This document shows, piece after piece, positions 1 through 5,229 of a stretch of DNA of 9,131 nucleotides. The notes below the pieces were generated by a model that ran no database searches, was not told where the DNA came from, and was given only the letters and a program-made list of their open reading frames with translations. Each line of letters starts with the position of its first letter. The first letter of the stretch is position 1. The DNA is taken from positions 1 through 9,131 of the forward strand of contig CAAEIR010000069.1 in assembly GCA_900756035.1 (NCBI GenBank), read 5' to 3'. Made by a program: the position numbers and the translations under genes. The stretch comes from an uncultured Anaerostipes sp. (GTDB taxonomy: Bacteria; Bacillota; Clostridia; Lachnospirales; Lachnospiraceae).

Positions 1-42
1 AGGGGAAGTGCGCCTTTTCAGCGTAGGATTCTAGCAATTTAT
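1..42. other. Window edge, no gene supported
   Basis: This short stretch lies downstream of the hpf terminator. I see no open reading frame with a ribosome site. It may be the upstream region of the next minus-strand gene outside the window, since a TATAAA-like sequence is present on the minus strand near 38-43. That is weak. Confidence 0.3.
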
Positions 43-47
43 ACACA
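39..47 (+). promoter_or_regulatory. Isolated DnaA-box match (TTATACACA)
   Basis: The nine bases fit the DnaA-box consensus TTATNCACA exactly. A single site in A/T-rich DNA could be chance. It is listed because a dense DnaA-box cluster lies about 750 bp away. Confidence 0.3.
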
Positions 48-99
48 ACAAAAGCAAAAAGAGGGATGCGAAAAAACTCAATCGAGTTTTTTCACATCC
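43..99 (-). terminator. Rho-independent terminator of hpf
   Basis: The arms 64-79 and 84-99 form a 16-bp stem with a 4-base loop. Read on the minus strand the only imperfect pair is a U-G wobble; on the plus strand the same position is a C-A mismatch. The structure therefore favours minus-strand transcripts. On that strand it is followed by a T-rich tract (CTCTTTTTGCTTTTG, 63-49). It lies 16 bp past the hpf stop codon, so hpf ends its transcript here. Confidence 0.9.
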
Positions 100-115
100 A
101 CTAAATTCCGTTCTC

Positions 116-646
116 TTAAAATTCCGGCTCGATCAATCCGTATGTATTTTCCTTTCTCTTATACACCACATTCACTTCAAATGTGTCAGCATTGCGGAAT
201 ACAAAAAAATCATGTCCAAGCAGTTCCATCTGGATACATGCTTCTTCTACATCCATCGGCTTAATTGCGAACTTCTTGCTTCGGATAATGCGAATCTCAT
301 CATCCTCCACCTCATCATCCATCTCCATGAATTCCTGTCTGAAACTGGTTCCTTCATGCTTCTGGTTCATAATCCTTGTCTTATATCTGCGAATCTGACG
401 CTCAATCACATCCACAACCAGATCAATGGATACATACATATCCTCGCTGCCTTCTTCTGCACGAATAATGTGCCCTTTCATAGGAATGGTAACTTCTATC
501 TTCTGTCTTCCCTTCTGAACACTAAGAGTCACGTTGATGATAGTATCGTCTACTAAATACTTATCGAGACGCCCCAACTTCTCTTCTATTGCAGCCCTAA
601 TTCCTTCTGTGATCTCAATGTTCTTTCCACTAATAATGAATTTCAT
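116..646 (-). CDS. hpf: Long-form ribosome hibernation promoting factor (HPF)
   Basis: A 176-residue protein of the long HPF / RaiA family. It binds the 30S decoding region and, through its C-terminal domain, pairs two 70S ribosomes into inactive 100S dimers when growth slows. Residues 1-100 are the S30AE fold (start MKFIISGKNIEITEGIR). An acidic linker follows at about 105-117 (MEMDDEVEDDE). The C-terminal dimerisation domain is at about 118-175, with the typical stretch PMDVEEACIQMELLGHDFFVF and end GLIEPEF. Both domains mark the long form of Firmicutes rather than the short proteobacterial one. The start at 646 is chosen because AGGAG lies 9 bases upstream and the S30AE domain begins there. 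The open frame continues to 736, but that part would include the promoter -10, and the ATG nine bases earlier abuts the ribosome site. The gene is monocistronic within the window, with its own promoter and terminator. Confidence 0.96.
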   Translation of the reverse strand: MKFIISGKNIEITEGIRAAIEEKLGRLDKYLVDDTIINVTLSVQKGRQKIEVTIPMKGHIIRAEEGSEDMYVSIDLVVDVIERQIRRYKTRIMNQKHEGTSFRQEFMEMDDEVEDDEIRIIRSKKFAIKPMDVEEACIQMELLGHDFFVFRNADTFEVNVVYKRKENTYGLIEPEF

Positions 647-668
647 GGCTCCCATCTCCTTTACTTTT

Positions 669-694
669 TTATGTGTATTTATTATAACACATAA
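669..694. promoter_or_regulatory. Inverted repeat over the hpf -10 and start site (candidate operator)
   Basis: TTATGTGT at 669-676 and ACACATAA at 687-694 are perfect 8-bp arms around a 10-bp centre that contains the -10 hexamer. Only one arm would be transcribed, so it cannot work as an RNA hairpin. A DNA-binding repressor is the simplest reading. The binding factor is not identifiable from the sequence. Confidence 0.45.
681..689 (-). promoter_or_regulatory. hpf promoter, extended -10
   Basis: On the minus strand the sequence TGTTATAAT gives a perfect TATAAT hexamer (686-681) with the TGn extension. No good -35 hexamer is seen at 17-18 bp, which is common for extended -10 promoters. Transcription would begin near 674, leaving a leader of about 28 bases with the AGGAG ribosome site. 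Confidence 0.7.
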
Positions 695-799
695 CATTAC
701 TGAATGAAACAAAATCTTTTTAGAAATATTACACAAAACATACGTTTTCTTTTCACTTTTTTCACAAACTTTTTTCGACTGATTTTAACACCACTCGAC

Positions 800-893
800 T
801 GTGGATAATGTGGATAACTCTGTGGGTAAGTACTTTTTGGCTCTATTAAGCCATTTTCGTATGTGGATAACTTTGTGAGTATCTTGTGGGTAG
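800..893 (-). promoter_or_regulatory. DnaA-box cluster, two triplets in the same orientation
   Basis: Read on the minus strand there are three perfect TTATCCACA boxes: 870-862, 817-809 and 808-800. There is also TTACCCACA (829-821, one mismatch), CTACCCACA (893-885, two mismatches) and a weak ATACTCACA (882-874). They fall into two groups of three, with 0 to 3 bases between boxes inside a group and 32 bases between groups. The 32-base spacer has its own small dyad, TGGCT-N6-AGCCA (838-853). DnaA binds such 9-mers cooperatively. The cluster sits between trxB and hpf, about 150 bp upstream of the hpf start codon, and A/T-rich DNA flanks it on both sides. Box identity is seen directly; the role (titration, regulation of hpf, or a replication element) is inference. 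Confidence 0.75.
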
Positions 894-1019
894 TTTTTTC
901 ATATTTCTACAAAAAATACTTGCATTCAGAAATGTTATACAACTAGTACAAATCGTACAATAATGGTTGCAATTTCTTTTTTTAGTCACCAATGAAAACT
1001 TTGTCAAATTGTCTGAAAA
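894..1019. other. A/T-rich gap between the DnaA boxes and trxB, no gene
   Basis: No coding frame with a ribosome site is present, and no convincing terminator follows trxB. On the minus strand TTGACA occurs at 1007-1002 with a poor TAAAAA 17 bp later. A short direct repeat GTACAA occurs at about 947 and 956. Transcription of trxB may run through towards hpf. Confidence 0.35.
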
Positions 1020-1940
1020 TTACATCTTTTGAAGATACCTCTCCACTGACTGCACACAATTCGCTCCATCTGCGACTGCGGTCACCACCTGACGCAACTT
1101 TTTGGCTCTTCCGTCTCCACCGGCAAAAATTCCCGGAATACTGGTAACTCCGTCTTCCGCAGCTAAAATATATCCCTGCTCATCCATTTCGATCTGACCC
1201 TTCAGCAAATCTGAAGCAGGCTTTGTTCCTACTGCAACGAAAACACCATCAACCTCTAAGGTGTTATCCACATGGTTATGCACATTTTGTATGCTAATCT
1301 TTTCCACAGTATTTTCTCCTATGATTTCTGTTACAACAGTGTCCCATAAAATCTCTATGTTCTCACTTTTTTGAACCTGATCCTGAAGAATTTTCGCTCC
1401 CCTAAATTCATCTCTGCGGTGAATTAAATATACTTTTTTACACATGCGGCTCAGAAAAACCGCATCCTCCAGAGCGACATCTCCTCCGCCGACCACTGCG
1501 GTTACCTTGTCTCGGAAAAAAGCCCCATCGCAGGTTGCACAATAGGATACTCCCATTCCGGTAAACTTTTCTTCTCCCGGTACAGAAAGTGTTCGATGAA
1601 CAGCTCCCGTAGCAAGGATAATCGTTTTGGTCTGCAGAGTTTCTCCATTCCCAACTTCAATTTCCTTAATTTCTCCATCAGCTTTGATATTGCGTACTTC
1701 TGCTGTCATACGCTCTACTCCCAGCTCATTTGCATGTTCTGAAAATTTGCTGCTCAATTCCATTCCGTTGGTTTTTGGAATTCCCGGATAATTATCTACC
1801 TCATAGGTCTTAATAACCTGCCCTCCCGGAAGATATTCCTTCTCCAGCAAAATACAATCTAACATTGCCCTCTTAGCATAAATTGCGGCCGTCATTCCAG
1901 CAGGTCCTGATCCAATAATTACTAAATCGTAAACTTTCAT
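1020..1940 (-). CDS. trxB: Thioredoxin-disulfide reductase
   Basis: A 306-residue FAD flavoprotein that passes electrons from NADPH to thioredoxin in the cytoplasm. The FAD dinucleotide motif GSGPAG is at residues 10-15. The redox-active disulfide CATC is at 134-137, inside the NADPH domain as in low-molecular-weight TrxB. The NADPH-binding stretch GGGDVALEDA is at 151-160, with the HRRDEFR phosphate-binding motif at 174-180. The C-terminal FAD motif GIFAGGD (270-276) is followed by LRQVVTAVADGA. Length and motif order match the family fully. The ATG has AAAGGAG seven bases upstream. No thioredoxin gene lies beside it in this window, so the partner is encoded elsewhere. It has its own upstream promoter. 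Two perfect DnaA boxes lie inside the codons for the NVHNHVDN stretch, and I cannot tell whether they matter. Confidence 0.97.
   Translation of the reverse strand: MKVYDLVIIGSGPAGMTAAIYAKRAMLDCILLEKEYLPGGQVIKTYEVDNYPGIPKTNGMELSSKFSEHANELGVERMTAEVRNIKADGEIKEIEVGNGETLQTKTIILATGAVHRTLSVPGEEKFTGMGVSYCATCDGAFFRDKVTAVVGGGDVALEDAVFLSRMCKKVYLIHRRDEFRGAKILQDQVQKSENIEILWDTVVTEIIGENTVEKISIQNVHNHVDNTLEVDGVFVAVGTKPASDLLKGQIEMDEQGYILAAEDGVTSIPGIFAGGDGRAKKLRQVVTAVADGANCVQSVERYLQKM
1264..1284 (+). promoter_or_regulatory. Two DnaA boxes inside trxB
   Basis: TTATCCACA (1264-1272) and TTATGCACA (1276-1284) both fit TTATNCACA exactly and are three bases apart. That is the same 12-bp period as within the intergenic cluster. 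They point the opposite way to the cluster boxes, about 370 bp off. In the protein they encode a VHNHVDN stretch, so a coding constraint is also possible. Confidence 0.5.
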
Positions 1941-1973
1941 AAAGATCTCCTTTTCGTGTTTCGTGCCATTTAA

Positions 1974-2018
1974 GACTCACTCCTGATTCTAAATTCTTAC
2001 TGACCAGAGGAAAGAGTC
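1974..2018 (-). other. Imperfect hairpin in the trxB leader
   Basis: The arms 1974-1984 and 2008-2018 pair over 11 positions on the minus strand: GACTC with GAGTC, then one mismatch, one wobble and four pairs. The loop is about 23 bases. It lies in the predicted leader of about 85 bases, between the promoter and the ribosome site. It does not resemble a riboswitch I know. Confidence 0.3.
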
Positions 2019-2032
2019 ATCCTACATTTGAT

Positions 2033-2041
2033 ATTATAACA
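2033..2041 (-). promoter_or_regulatory. trxB promoter, extended -10
   Basis: TGTTATAAT on the minus strand gives a perfect -10 (2038-2033) with TGn. The nearest -35-like hexamer, TTGAGA, is 20 bp upstream, which is too far to be convincing. Predicted transcription start is near 2026. Confidence 0.65.
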
Positions 2042-2091
2042 CAGTGCTTTTGATTTTATCTCAATCATACGATGAATATTTTCAAATATAA

Positions 2092-2120
2092 TTGACACAT
2101 GCTCTGTTCGGTGTTATATT
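2092..2120 (+). promoter_or_regulatory. Strong promoter of the sdpRI operon
   Basis: A consensus -35 TTGACA (2092-2097) is separated by exactly 17 bp from the -10 TATATT (2115-2120), which also has a TG extension at 2112-2113. This is the best promoter in the window. Predicted start is near 2127, leaving a leader of about 64 bases. A promoter this strong in front of a repressor gene suits autoregulation. Confidence 0.85.
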
Positions 2121-2135
2121 TAGATAAACTTCTAA
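2120..2135. promoter_or_regulatory. Candidate SdpR operator
   Basis: TTAGA-N6-TCTAA is a perfect dyad whose centre (2127.5) falls on the predicted transcription start and overlaps the end of the -10. ArsR-family autorepressors usually bind such dyads to block their own promoter. Its short arms make it suggestive only. Confidence 0.45.
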
Positions 2136-2190
2136 TTGTTTTTTATTAAACATTAAATCTACGGATGCGTTCCGGAAAGAAGGTGATGCT

Positions 2191-2475
2191 GTGGGATTTC
2201 AGAAAACATTCAAAGCACTGTCTGATTCTACAAGAAGAAAGATTTTAAATTTATTAAAGGAGAGAAGTTTATCCGCCGGAGAGATTGGCGAACATTTTGA
2301 TATGACGGGAGCCACCATTTCCCATCACCTGAATATCTTAAAAGAAGCCAATTTAGTTACGGTACAAAGAGAAGGAAAATATCTTTATTATGAATTAAAT
2401 CTCTCAGTTTTTGAGGAAATTATCAGCTGGCTTTCCAGCTTTAAGGAGGATGATCACTATGAAGATCAAAAATAA
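2191..2475 (+). CDS. sdpR: ArsR-family autorepressor, SdpR type
   Basis: A 94-residue winged-helix regulator. After FKALSDSTRRKILNLL the recognition region is at about 27-50, with TGATISHHLNILKEANL typical of ArsR proteins. The wing is REGKYLYYELN at 59-69. It has no cysteine and none of the usual metal-binding motifs, so metal sensing is unlikely. This fits the SdpR subgroup, which in Bacillus represses its own operon and is captured by the membrane protein SdpI when the toxin SdpC is bound. The start is GTG at 2191, with AAGGTGAT just upstream; an ATG at 2186 is out of frame. The 3' end overlaps the next gene by 17 bp in another frame, indicating translational coupling. The symbol rests on the pairing with an SdpI-family gene; the actual signal is unknown. 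Confidence 0.88.
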   Translation: MGFQKTFKALSDSTRRKILNLLKERSLSAGEIGEHFDMTGATISHHLNILKEANLVTVQREGKYLYYELNLSVFEEIISWLSSFKEDDHYEDQK

Positions 2476-3094
2476 AGGACTGCTCGTAATTTTTGTATTA
2501 TCTCTTATACTTTCTATCGGCGCCTTTCCATTTTTAGACAATCAGATTCCGATTCACTGGAACGTAAACGGAACCATCGATAACTACGGAAGCAAATTCT
2601 GGATCTTTTTAGAACCTGCTCTGATTTTACTTTTCTGGCTCCTGATGGACCTGTTAAAAAAAGTAGATCCGAAACGCTCATTTTATTCTTTGTTTGACCG
2701 TGAATACCGTCTTTTCAAAACAGCGCTGTGCCTCTTTTTATTTGCGATGCAGATATTTACACTGGCTGCATGCTTTGGCATTGAACTTAGTATGGAGCGA
2801 TGGATTCCATTTCTCGTTGGAATTTTCTTTGCATTTATCGGAAATATGATGCCAAAAATCAAACCAAACTATTTTATGGGAATTAAAACTCCATGGACAA
2901 TTGCCAACGATACCGTATGGTTTAAGACTCATCGTCTGGCAGGAAAAATCTGGTTCATCGGAGGACTTGTCATGGCTTTGGCCGTATTCCTTCCGAAATA
3001 TTTTAATATTGCCATATTCGCTGCAGTCATCATTATTCTGACAATTATTCCAATGCTCTATTCCTATCTGATCTACAAAAAACAGGAGAACTAA
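2459..3094 (+). CDS. sdpI: SdpI-family membrane protein (immunity/signal transducer type)
   Basis: A 211-residue integral membrane protein with about six hydrophobic helices, near residues 8-24, 46-65, 87-108, 115-131, 164-178 and 183-205. The N-terminal part carries the DUF1648 signature IPIHWNVNGTIDNYGSK (30-46). The C-terminal part carries the SdpI signature NYFMGIKTPWT followed by VWFKTHRLAGK. In Bacillus subtilis SdpI protects against the SdpC killing peptide and sequesters SdpR at the membrane. The start at 2459 has AAGGAGG nine bases upstream; the ATG at 2450 touches the ribosome site and the frame back to 2411 lies inside sdpR. No toxin gene (sdpABC) is nearby. It may therefore guard against a foreign toxin or sense another membrane stress, which is inference. 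Confidence 0.9.
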   Translation: MKIKNKGLLVIFVLSLILSIGAFPFLDNQIPIHWNVNGTIDNYGSKFWIFLEPALILLFWLLMDLLKKVDPKRSFYSLFDREYRLFKTALCLFLFAMQIFTLAACFGIELSMERWIPFLVGIFFAFIGNMMPKIKPNYFMGIKTPWTIANDTVWFKTHRLAGKIWFIGGLVMALAVFLPKYFNIAIFAAVIIILTIIPMLYSYLIYKKQEN

Positions 3095-3100
3095 TGAAAA

Positions 3101-3237
3101 GATGCCTGCTTGCAGGCATCTCCGCCTGTGGCGTGGAGCATAAGCGACATTTGCCTTGTACGCCGCAGTGCGATCCTCCGCGGAGCGGTTTTTTATACCA
3201 TAGGAAGTTCGGAGAACTTTCCTAATTGTATAAAAAA
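3101..3237. repeat. Hairpin-rich intergenic element, candidate dispersed repeat
   Basis: Three structures follow one another. The first is a perfect 9-bp palindrome with a 2-base centre (3101-3120). The second is a 12-bp stem (3123-3134 with 3160-3172, one bulge and one wobble) around a 25-base loop. The third, after a short GC-rich CCGC-GGA-GCGG hairpin and a T6 run (3178-3194), is a long hairpin (3189-3210 with 3214-3237) whose core is AGGAAGTTC-GGA-GAACTTTCCT and whose ends are T6/A6. The GC-rich part contrasts with the surrounding A/T-rich genome. The layout recalls small palindromic repeats in clostridial intergenic regions. Whether copies exist elsewhere cannot be seen from one window. 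The T6 run may also help terminate sdpRI. Confidence 0.5.
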
Positions 3238-3273
3238 ATCCCGTCTTTTGCCGTTAACGCAAAAGACGGGATT
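3237..3273. terminator. Bidirectional terminator between sdpI and glgB
   Basis: The arms 3237-3251 and 3259-3273 form a perfect 15-bp stem (AATCCCGTCTTTTGC) with a 7-base loop. Minus-strand transcripts then meet a run of T (complement of 3232-3238), a classic terminator 3 bp after the glgB stop. Plus-strand transcripts meet CTTTATTCTTTCC, so it can also end sdpRI. Confidence 0.9.
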
Positions 3274-3275
3274 CT

Positions 3276-5081
3276 TTATTCTTTCCTTGTCAGTGCAATA
3301 AAAATCCCACTGTACCTTGGAAGTGTAATTGTCAACTTGCTCTGATGTTTTTTGACAGACAAACTACAGTTTTCCTTTCCTTTTTCAACTTCTCCTCCAT
3401 AGTCCATCCAATCTGTATGTAACAGAATCTCCTGCTGCCACTCTCCCGGAATCTCACGTTCATAATCTTCCTGCTCCTGATCAGAAAAATTAAAAATTCC
3501 TGCCAGCACCCGATTCTCACTTACTCTGCCCACTGCATAGATACAACGTTCTTCCTGATGGCAGTCCAGCCACTTAAAATTCTCAGAATCATAATCATAA
3601 TGCAGTTCCTTTTCTTTCCGGTAAATATCATTAAGTTTTATCATATATCGGTGAAATGCATCATGAATCGGATATTTTAAAATCATCCAGTCCTGCTCCT
3701 GCTTCTCCGTCCATTCTCTGAGCTGCCCGAATTCATTCCCCATAAAATTCAGCTTTTTCCCCGGATGCATCATCATATAAAGATACATAGCTCTTGCCTG
3801 TGGGAACTTATCTTCATAATCTCCATACATCTTTTGCAGAATCGTCGCCTTCCCATGAACCACCTCATCATGACAGAATTCCAGCATATAATGTTCCTTC
3901 CAAAAATACATCATAGAAAAAGTCAGTTTATGATAGTCTCTGCTTCGGTATTCCGGAGCTGTCTGAAAATATTCCAGAGTATCGTGCATCCATCCAAGAT
4001 CCCATTTATAATCAAATCCGAGTCCGCCCTTCCAAATCGGTGCAGTGACTCCCGGATAAGAAGTGGAATCCTCCGCAATCAGCATCGCCGTAGGATGGCG
4101 CTGTTTTAATCCGAGATTGAAATCTTTTAAAAATTTGATGGCAGTGTCATTCACACCTCTGTTTTCATCTCCCTGCCAGTAAATGAGACGGCTGACCGCA
4201 TCCATACGTATCCCGTCAAAGTGATACTCCTCCAGCCAGTAATTGGCCGCCGACTGCAAAAAGCACTGAACCTCGCGTCTGGAATGAATAAAATTGCAGC
4301 TTCCCCATTCACTCTCTCCGGTATCCCGGTTATCATACTCATAGAGAGGTGTGCCATCATATAACTTTAACCCATAGCCGTCCACTGCAAAGTGAACCGG
4401 AACAAAATCCATAATCACACCGATATCTGCCTGATGCAGTAAATCTACGAATTTCATCAGCTGATCCGGTGTTCCATACCGCTTCGTCGGCGCGAAAAAT
4501 CCTGTATTCTGATATCCCCAGGAGCCGTCAAAAGGATGTTCTGACAACGGCATCAGTTCCACATGTGTGTAATGGTTCTTCTTTAAATAAGGAATTAACA
4601 TTTCGGCTATCTCATCATAATGATACCATCCGTTCTCATCTTCCGGATTCATCTTCCATGATCCCATATGCATCTCGTAAATATTTACAGCCTCGCAGAT
4701 TCCCACGCTTCTCTTTTCCATCCAGCTCCTGTCATGAAACTCATAATTTCCAAGTTCCCTGATAATCGAACAAGCCCCTGGTCTTAACTCCATCTCAAAT
4801 CCATAAGGATCGCAATGTTCCTGCATTTTTCCATCCGGTCCGTAAATACAGTATTTATACATCTGTCCTTCTCTTGCCCGATCTGAAACAAACTGGAAAA
4901 ATCCGCTCTGCCCATCCTTTTCAAAAAACTCTTCTTTCCATCCGTTAAACTCTCCGATTACAGAAATTTTTGATGCCTTTGGCGCATAGGTAACAAAACG
5001 AATCCGGTCTCCTTCTTTGTGAGCACCTAAATATCGATAAGCATCAAATATCTTTCCATCATAAAATTCTTGTCGATTCAT
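3276..5081 (-). CDS. glgB: 1,4-alpha-glucan (glycogen) branching enzyme
   Basis: A 601-residue GH13 enzyme that cuts alpha-1,4-glucan chains and re-attaches them by alpha-1,6 links in cytoplasmic glycogen. A single N-terminal CBM48 domain spans about 20-105 (VIGEFNGW at 41-48). The catalytic barrel follows from YEMHMGSW (135-142). The conserved regions are DFVPVH (225-230); DGIRMDAV, whose D294 is the nucleophile; LIAEDST, whose E337 is the acid/base; and CHDEVVHGK, whose D405 stabilises the transition state. The C-terminal beta domain is intact. At about 600 residues it is shorter than the E. coli enzyme, lacking the extra N-terminal domain, as in many Firmicutes. ATG 5081 has a GGGGG ribosome site nine bases upstream. 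It stands alone, with no glgC, glgD, glgA or glgP in the window, and is divergent from a TetR-family gene. Confidence 0.96.
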   Translation of the reverse strand: MNRQEFYDGKIFDAYRYLGAHKEGDRIRFVTYAPKASKISVIGEFNGWKEEFFEKDGQSGFFQFVSDRAREGQMYKYCIYGPDGKMQEHCDPYGFEMELRPGACSIIRELGNYEFHDRSWMEKRSVGICEAVNIYEMHMGSWKMNPEDENGWYHYDEIAEMLIPYLKKNHYTHVELMPLSEHPFDGSWGYQNTGFFAPTKRYGTPDQLMKFVDLLHQADIGVIMDFVPVHFAVDGYGLKLYDGTPLYEYDNRDTGESEWGSCNFIHSRREVQCFLQSAANYWLEEYHFDGIRMDAVSRLIYWQGDENRGVNDTAIKFLKDFNLGLKQRHPTAMLIAEDSTSYPGVTAPIWKGGLGFDYKWDLGWMHDTLEYFQTAPEYRSRDYHKLTFSMMYFWKEHYMLEFCHDEVVHGKATILQKMYGDYEDKFPQARAMYLYMMMHPGKKLNFMGNEFGQLREWTEKQEQDWMILKYPIHDAFHRYMIKLNDIYRKEKELHYDYDSENFKWLDCHQEERCIYAVGRVSENRVLAGIFNFSDQEQEDYEREIPGEWQQEILLHTDWMDYGGEVEKGKENCSLSVKKHQSKLTITLPRYSGIFIALTRKE

Positions 5082-5131
5082 GTGTTTTGTCCCCCTTTAT
5101 CCTACAAATGTTGTTTTTCGTTCATATGTAT

Positions 5132-5160
5132 ATTATAATAAATACAGAAACAGAGAACAA
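5132..5160 (-). promoter_or_regulatory. glgB promoter
   Basis: On the minus strand TATAAT (5137-5132) lies 17 bp after TTGTTC (5160-5155), which matches the -35 consensus at only three of six bases. The predicted start near 5125 gives a leader of about 44 bases. Confidence 0.6.
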
Positions 5161-5187
5161 CCACCAAAGCCTTCATCTTTGATGGTT
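5159..5187. promoter_or_regulatory. 29-bp palindrome in the glgB-tetR gap, candidate TetR operator
   Basis: AACCACCAAAG (5159-5169) and CTTTGATGGTT (5177-5187) match as inverted arms with one difference, around a 7-bp centre. The palindrome overlaps the outer edge of the glgB -35 and lies 42 bp before the regulator gene. TetR-family proteins typically bind palindromes of this size between divergent genes. No T-run follows on either strand, so it is not a terminator. Confidence 0.5.
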
Positions 5188-5229
5188 ATCCAACACTCTC
5201 GTCCTTTTTTATAGAAATGGAGAATTGTT

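Noticed and set aside
647..736. N-terminal extension of hpf to position 736
   Set aside because: The added residues do not belong to the S30AE domain, the extra region contains the -10 promoter, and a good ribosome site serves the ATG at 646.
774..801. Possible Spo0A boxes (AGTCGAA on the minus strand) and a TCGACTG direct repeat 20 bp apart
   Set aside because: The best match has one mismatch in seven bases and the second has more. Matches this short are expected by chance.
800..1019. The DnaA-box cluster as the chromosomal origin oriC
   Set aside because: No dnaA, dnaN, recF, gyrB or rpmH lies nearby and I found no convincing DnaA-trio next to the boxes. A non-origin cluster fits better, though the sequence alone cannot exclude an origin role.
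2411..2458. Upstream start for sdpI within sdpR
   Set aside because: The extension is sdpR sequence in another frame, and AAGGAGG is placed for the ATG at 2459.
3110..3301. A 63-codon plus-strand open frame
   Set aside because: It lies in the hairpin element and terminator, has no ribosome site, and its composition follows the repeats.
3765..4762. Open frames of 69 to 114 codons in other frames or antisense within glgB
   Set aside because: They shadow the intact glgB frame, lack ribosome sites and resemble no known protein.
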